Assembly: GCA_001910725.1 (NCBI GenBank)
Contig: MJGA01000003.1
Location: 1,984,001-2,048,000 of the forward strand
Direction of reading: 5' to 3'
DNA: 64,000 bases
Source: Phanerodontia chrysosporium
Taxonomy: Eukaryota; Basidiomycota; Agaricomycetes; Polyporales; Phanerochaetaceae
Positions 63,811-64,000 of this stretch are shown piece after piece. The notes beneath the pieces are model-generated. The model saw only the letters and a program-made list of their open reading frames with translations, made no database searches and was not told the DNA's origin. Position 1 is the first letter of the stretch, and every line of letters starts with the position of its first letter. The position numbers and the translations under genes are program-made.

Positions 63811-64000
63811 ATGCGATATCCATGTAACCCTCGCCTCATCTTGCAGCACCTTCGCCACTACAGTATCCGACGGCTTCCAGCCATACACTTACGGCCCTAC
63901 CAAGAGAACGCACTGCAGGCATGCATAGAGGCCCTCGAATCCGGAAGTACGCGTATTGGCGTGTCGCTGCCAACTGGATCGGGCAAGACTACCGTCTTCA
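63811..64000 (+). CDS. IRC3: IRC3-like DEAD/H-box helicase, 5' end only
   Basis: The frame from ATG 63811 is open to the window edge. It begins with a basic, Arg-rich presequence-like stretch ([20 protein letters not shown]) and continues [17 protein letters not shown] and [15 protein letters not shown], the Q-motif region and Walker A of superfamily 2 helicases. PYQ...[12 protein letters not shown] is characteristic of fungal mitochondrial Irc3, which acts on mtDNA branches. Only 63 codons are visible, so the family call is an inference. Confidence 0.7.
   Translation, partial: MRYPCNPRLILQHLRHYSIRRLPAIHLRPYQENALQACIEALESGSTRIGVSLPTGSGKTTVF

Noticed and set aside
1..64000. CRISPR arrays, operons, bacterial insertion sequences, rRNA or tRNA genes
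   Set aside because: The window is eukaryotic. I saw no regularly spaced short repeats with unique spacers, no rRNA sequence and no convincing tRNA cloverleaf.

Overview
The window is nuclear DNA of a filamentous basidiomycete, most likely an Agaricomycete. Genes are dense, on both strands, and broken by many 43-85 nt introns with GTRNGT donors and short CTNAY-type branch sites. The proteins are typical fungal housekeeping products, and the mobile DNA consists of chromodomain Ty3/Gypsy elements. The species cannot be named from sequence alone.

Left arm (1-29990): 40S ribosomal protein S16 (first exon only), mitochondrial ribosomal protein uL4m, RAD51 recombinase, 3-phosphoglycerate dehydrogenase, the bifunctional histidine enzyme HIS7, a Pal1-family morphology protein, a MetE-like protein, 60S ribosomal protein L13, a cytochrome b5-fused sphingolipid-type desaturase, an unknown acidic protein, a single-pass secretory-pathway membrane protein, a small conserved protein of unknown role, a decayed gene, TAF5, a BRCT/Rap1-like protein, a complex I NDUFA11-like subunit, and a decayed EED/ESC-like WD40 gene. 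I reconstructed exon structures by phase-consistent splicing to conserved protein sequence.

Centre (30157-55602): about 25 kb of nested LTR retrotransposons. A minus-strand Gypsy element (here E1) carries, inside its leader, a second and very young copy of the same family on the plus strand (E2; LTRs differ at one of 696 positions; target duplication GCACC). To the right, a solo LTR of the same family (duplication CCTAA) is split by a different Gypsy element (E3; duplication AAGAG) whose Pol ends in a chromodomain followed by a complete-looking dUTPase. E1/E2 have a long leader with no AUG outside a putative LTR intron, a self-priming type primer-binding site and a -1 frameshift heptamer between gag and pol. 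E3 also looks self-primed. Both families carry a reading frame upstream of gag.

Right arm (55603-64000): a secreted precursor of five Kex2-type repeats, NudC, a SIZ/PIAS SUMO E3 ligase, the ADP/ATP carrier and the start of an IRC3-like helicase.

The host genes are independent housekeeping units and form no pathway cluster. The most unusual biology is the leader architecture of the E1/E2 family, the E3 pol-chromodomain-dUTPase fusion with its extra upstream ORF, and the repeat peptide precursor.
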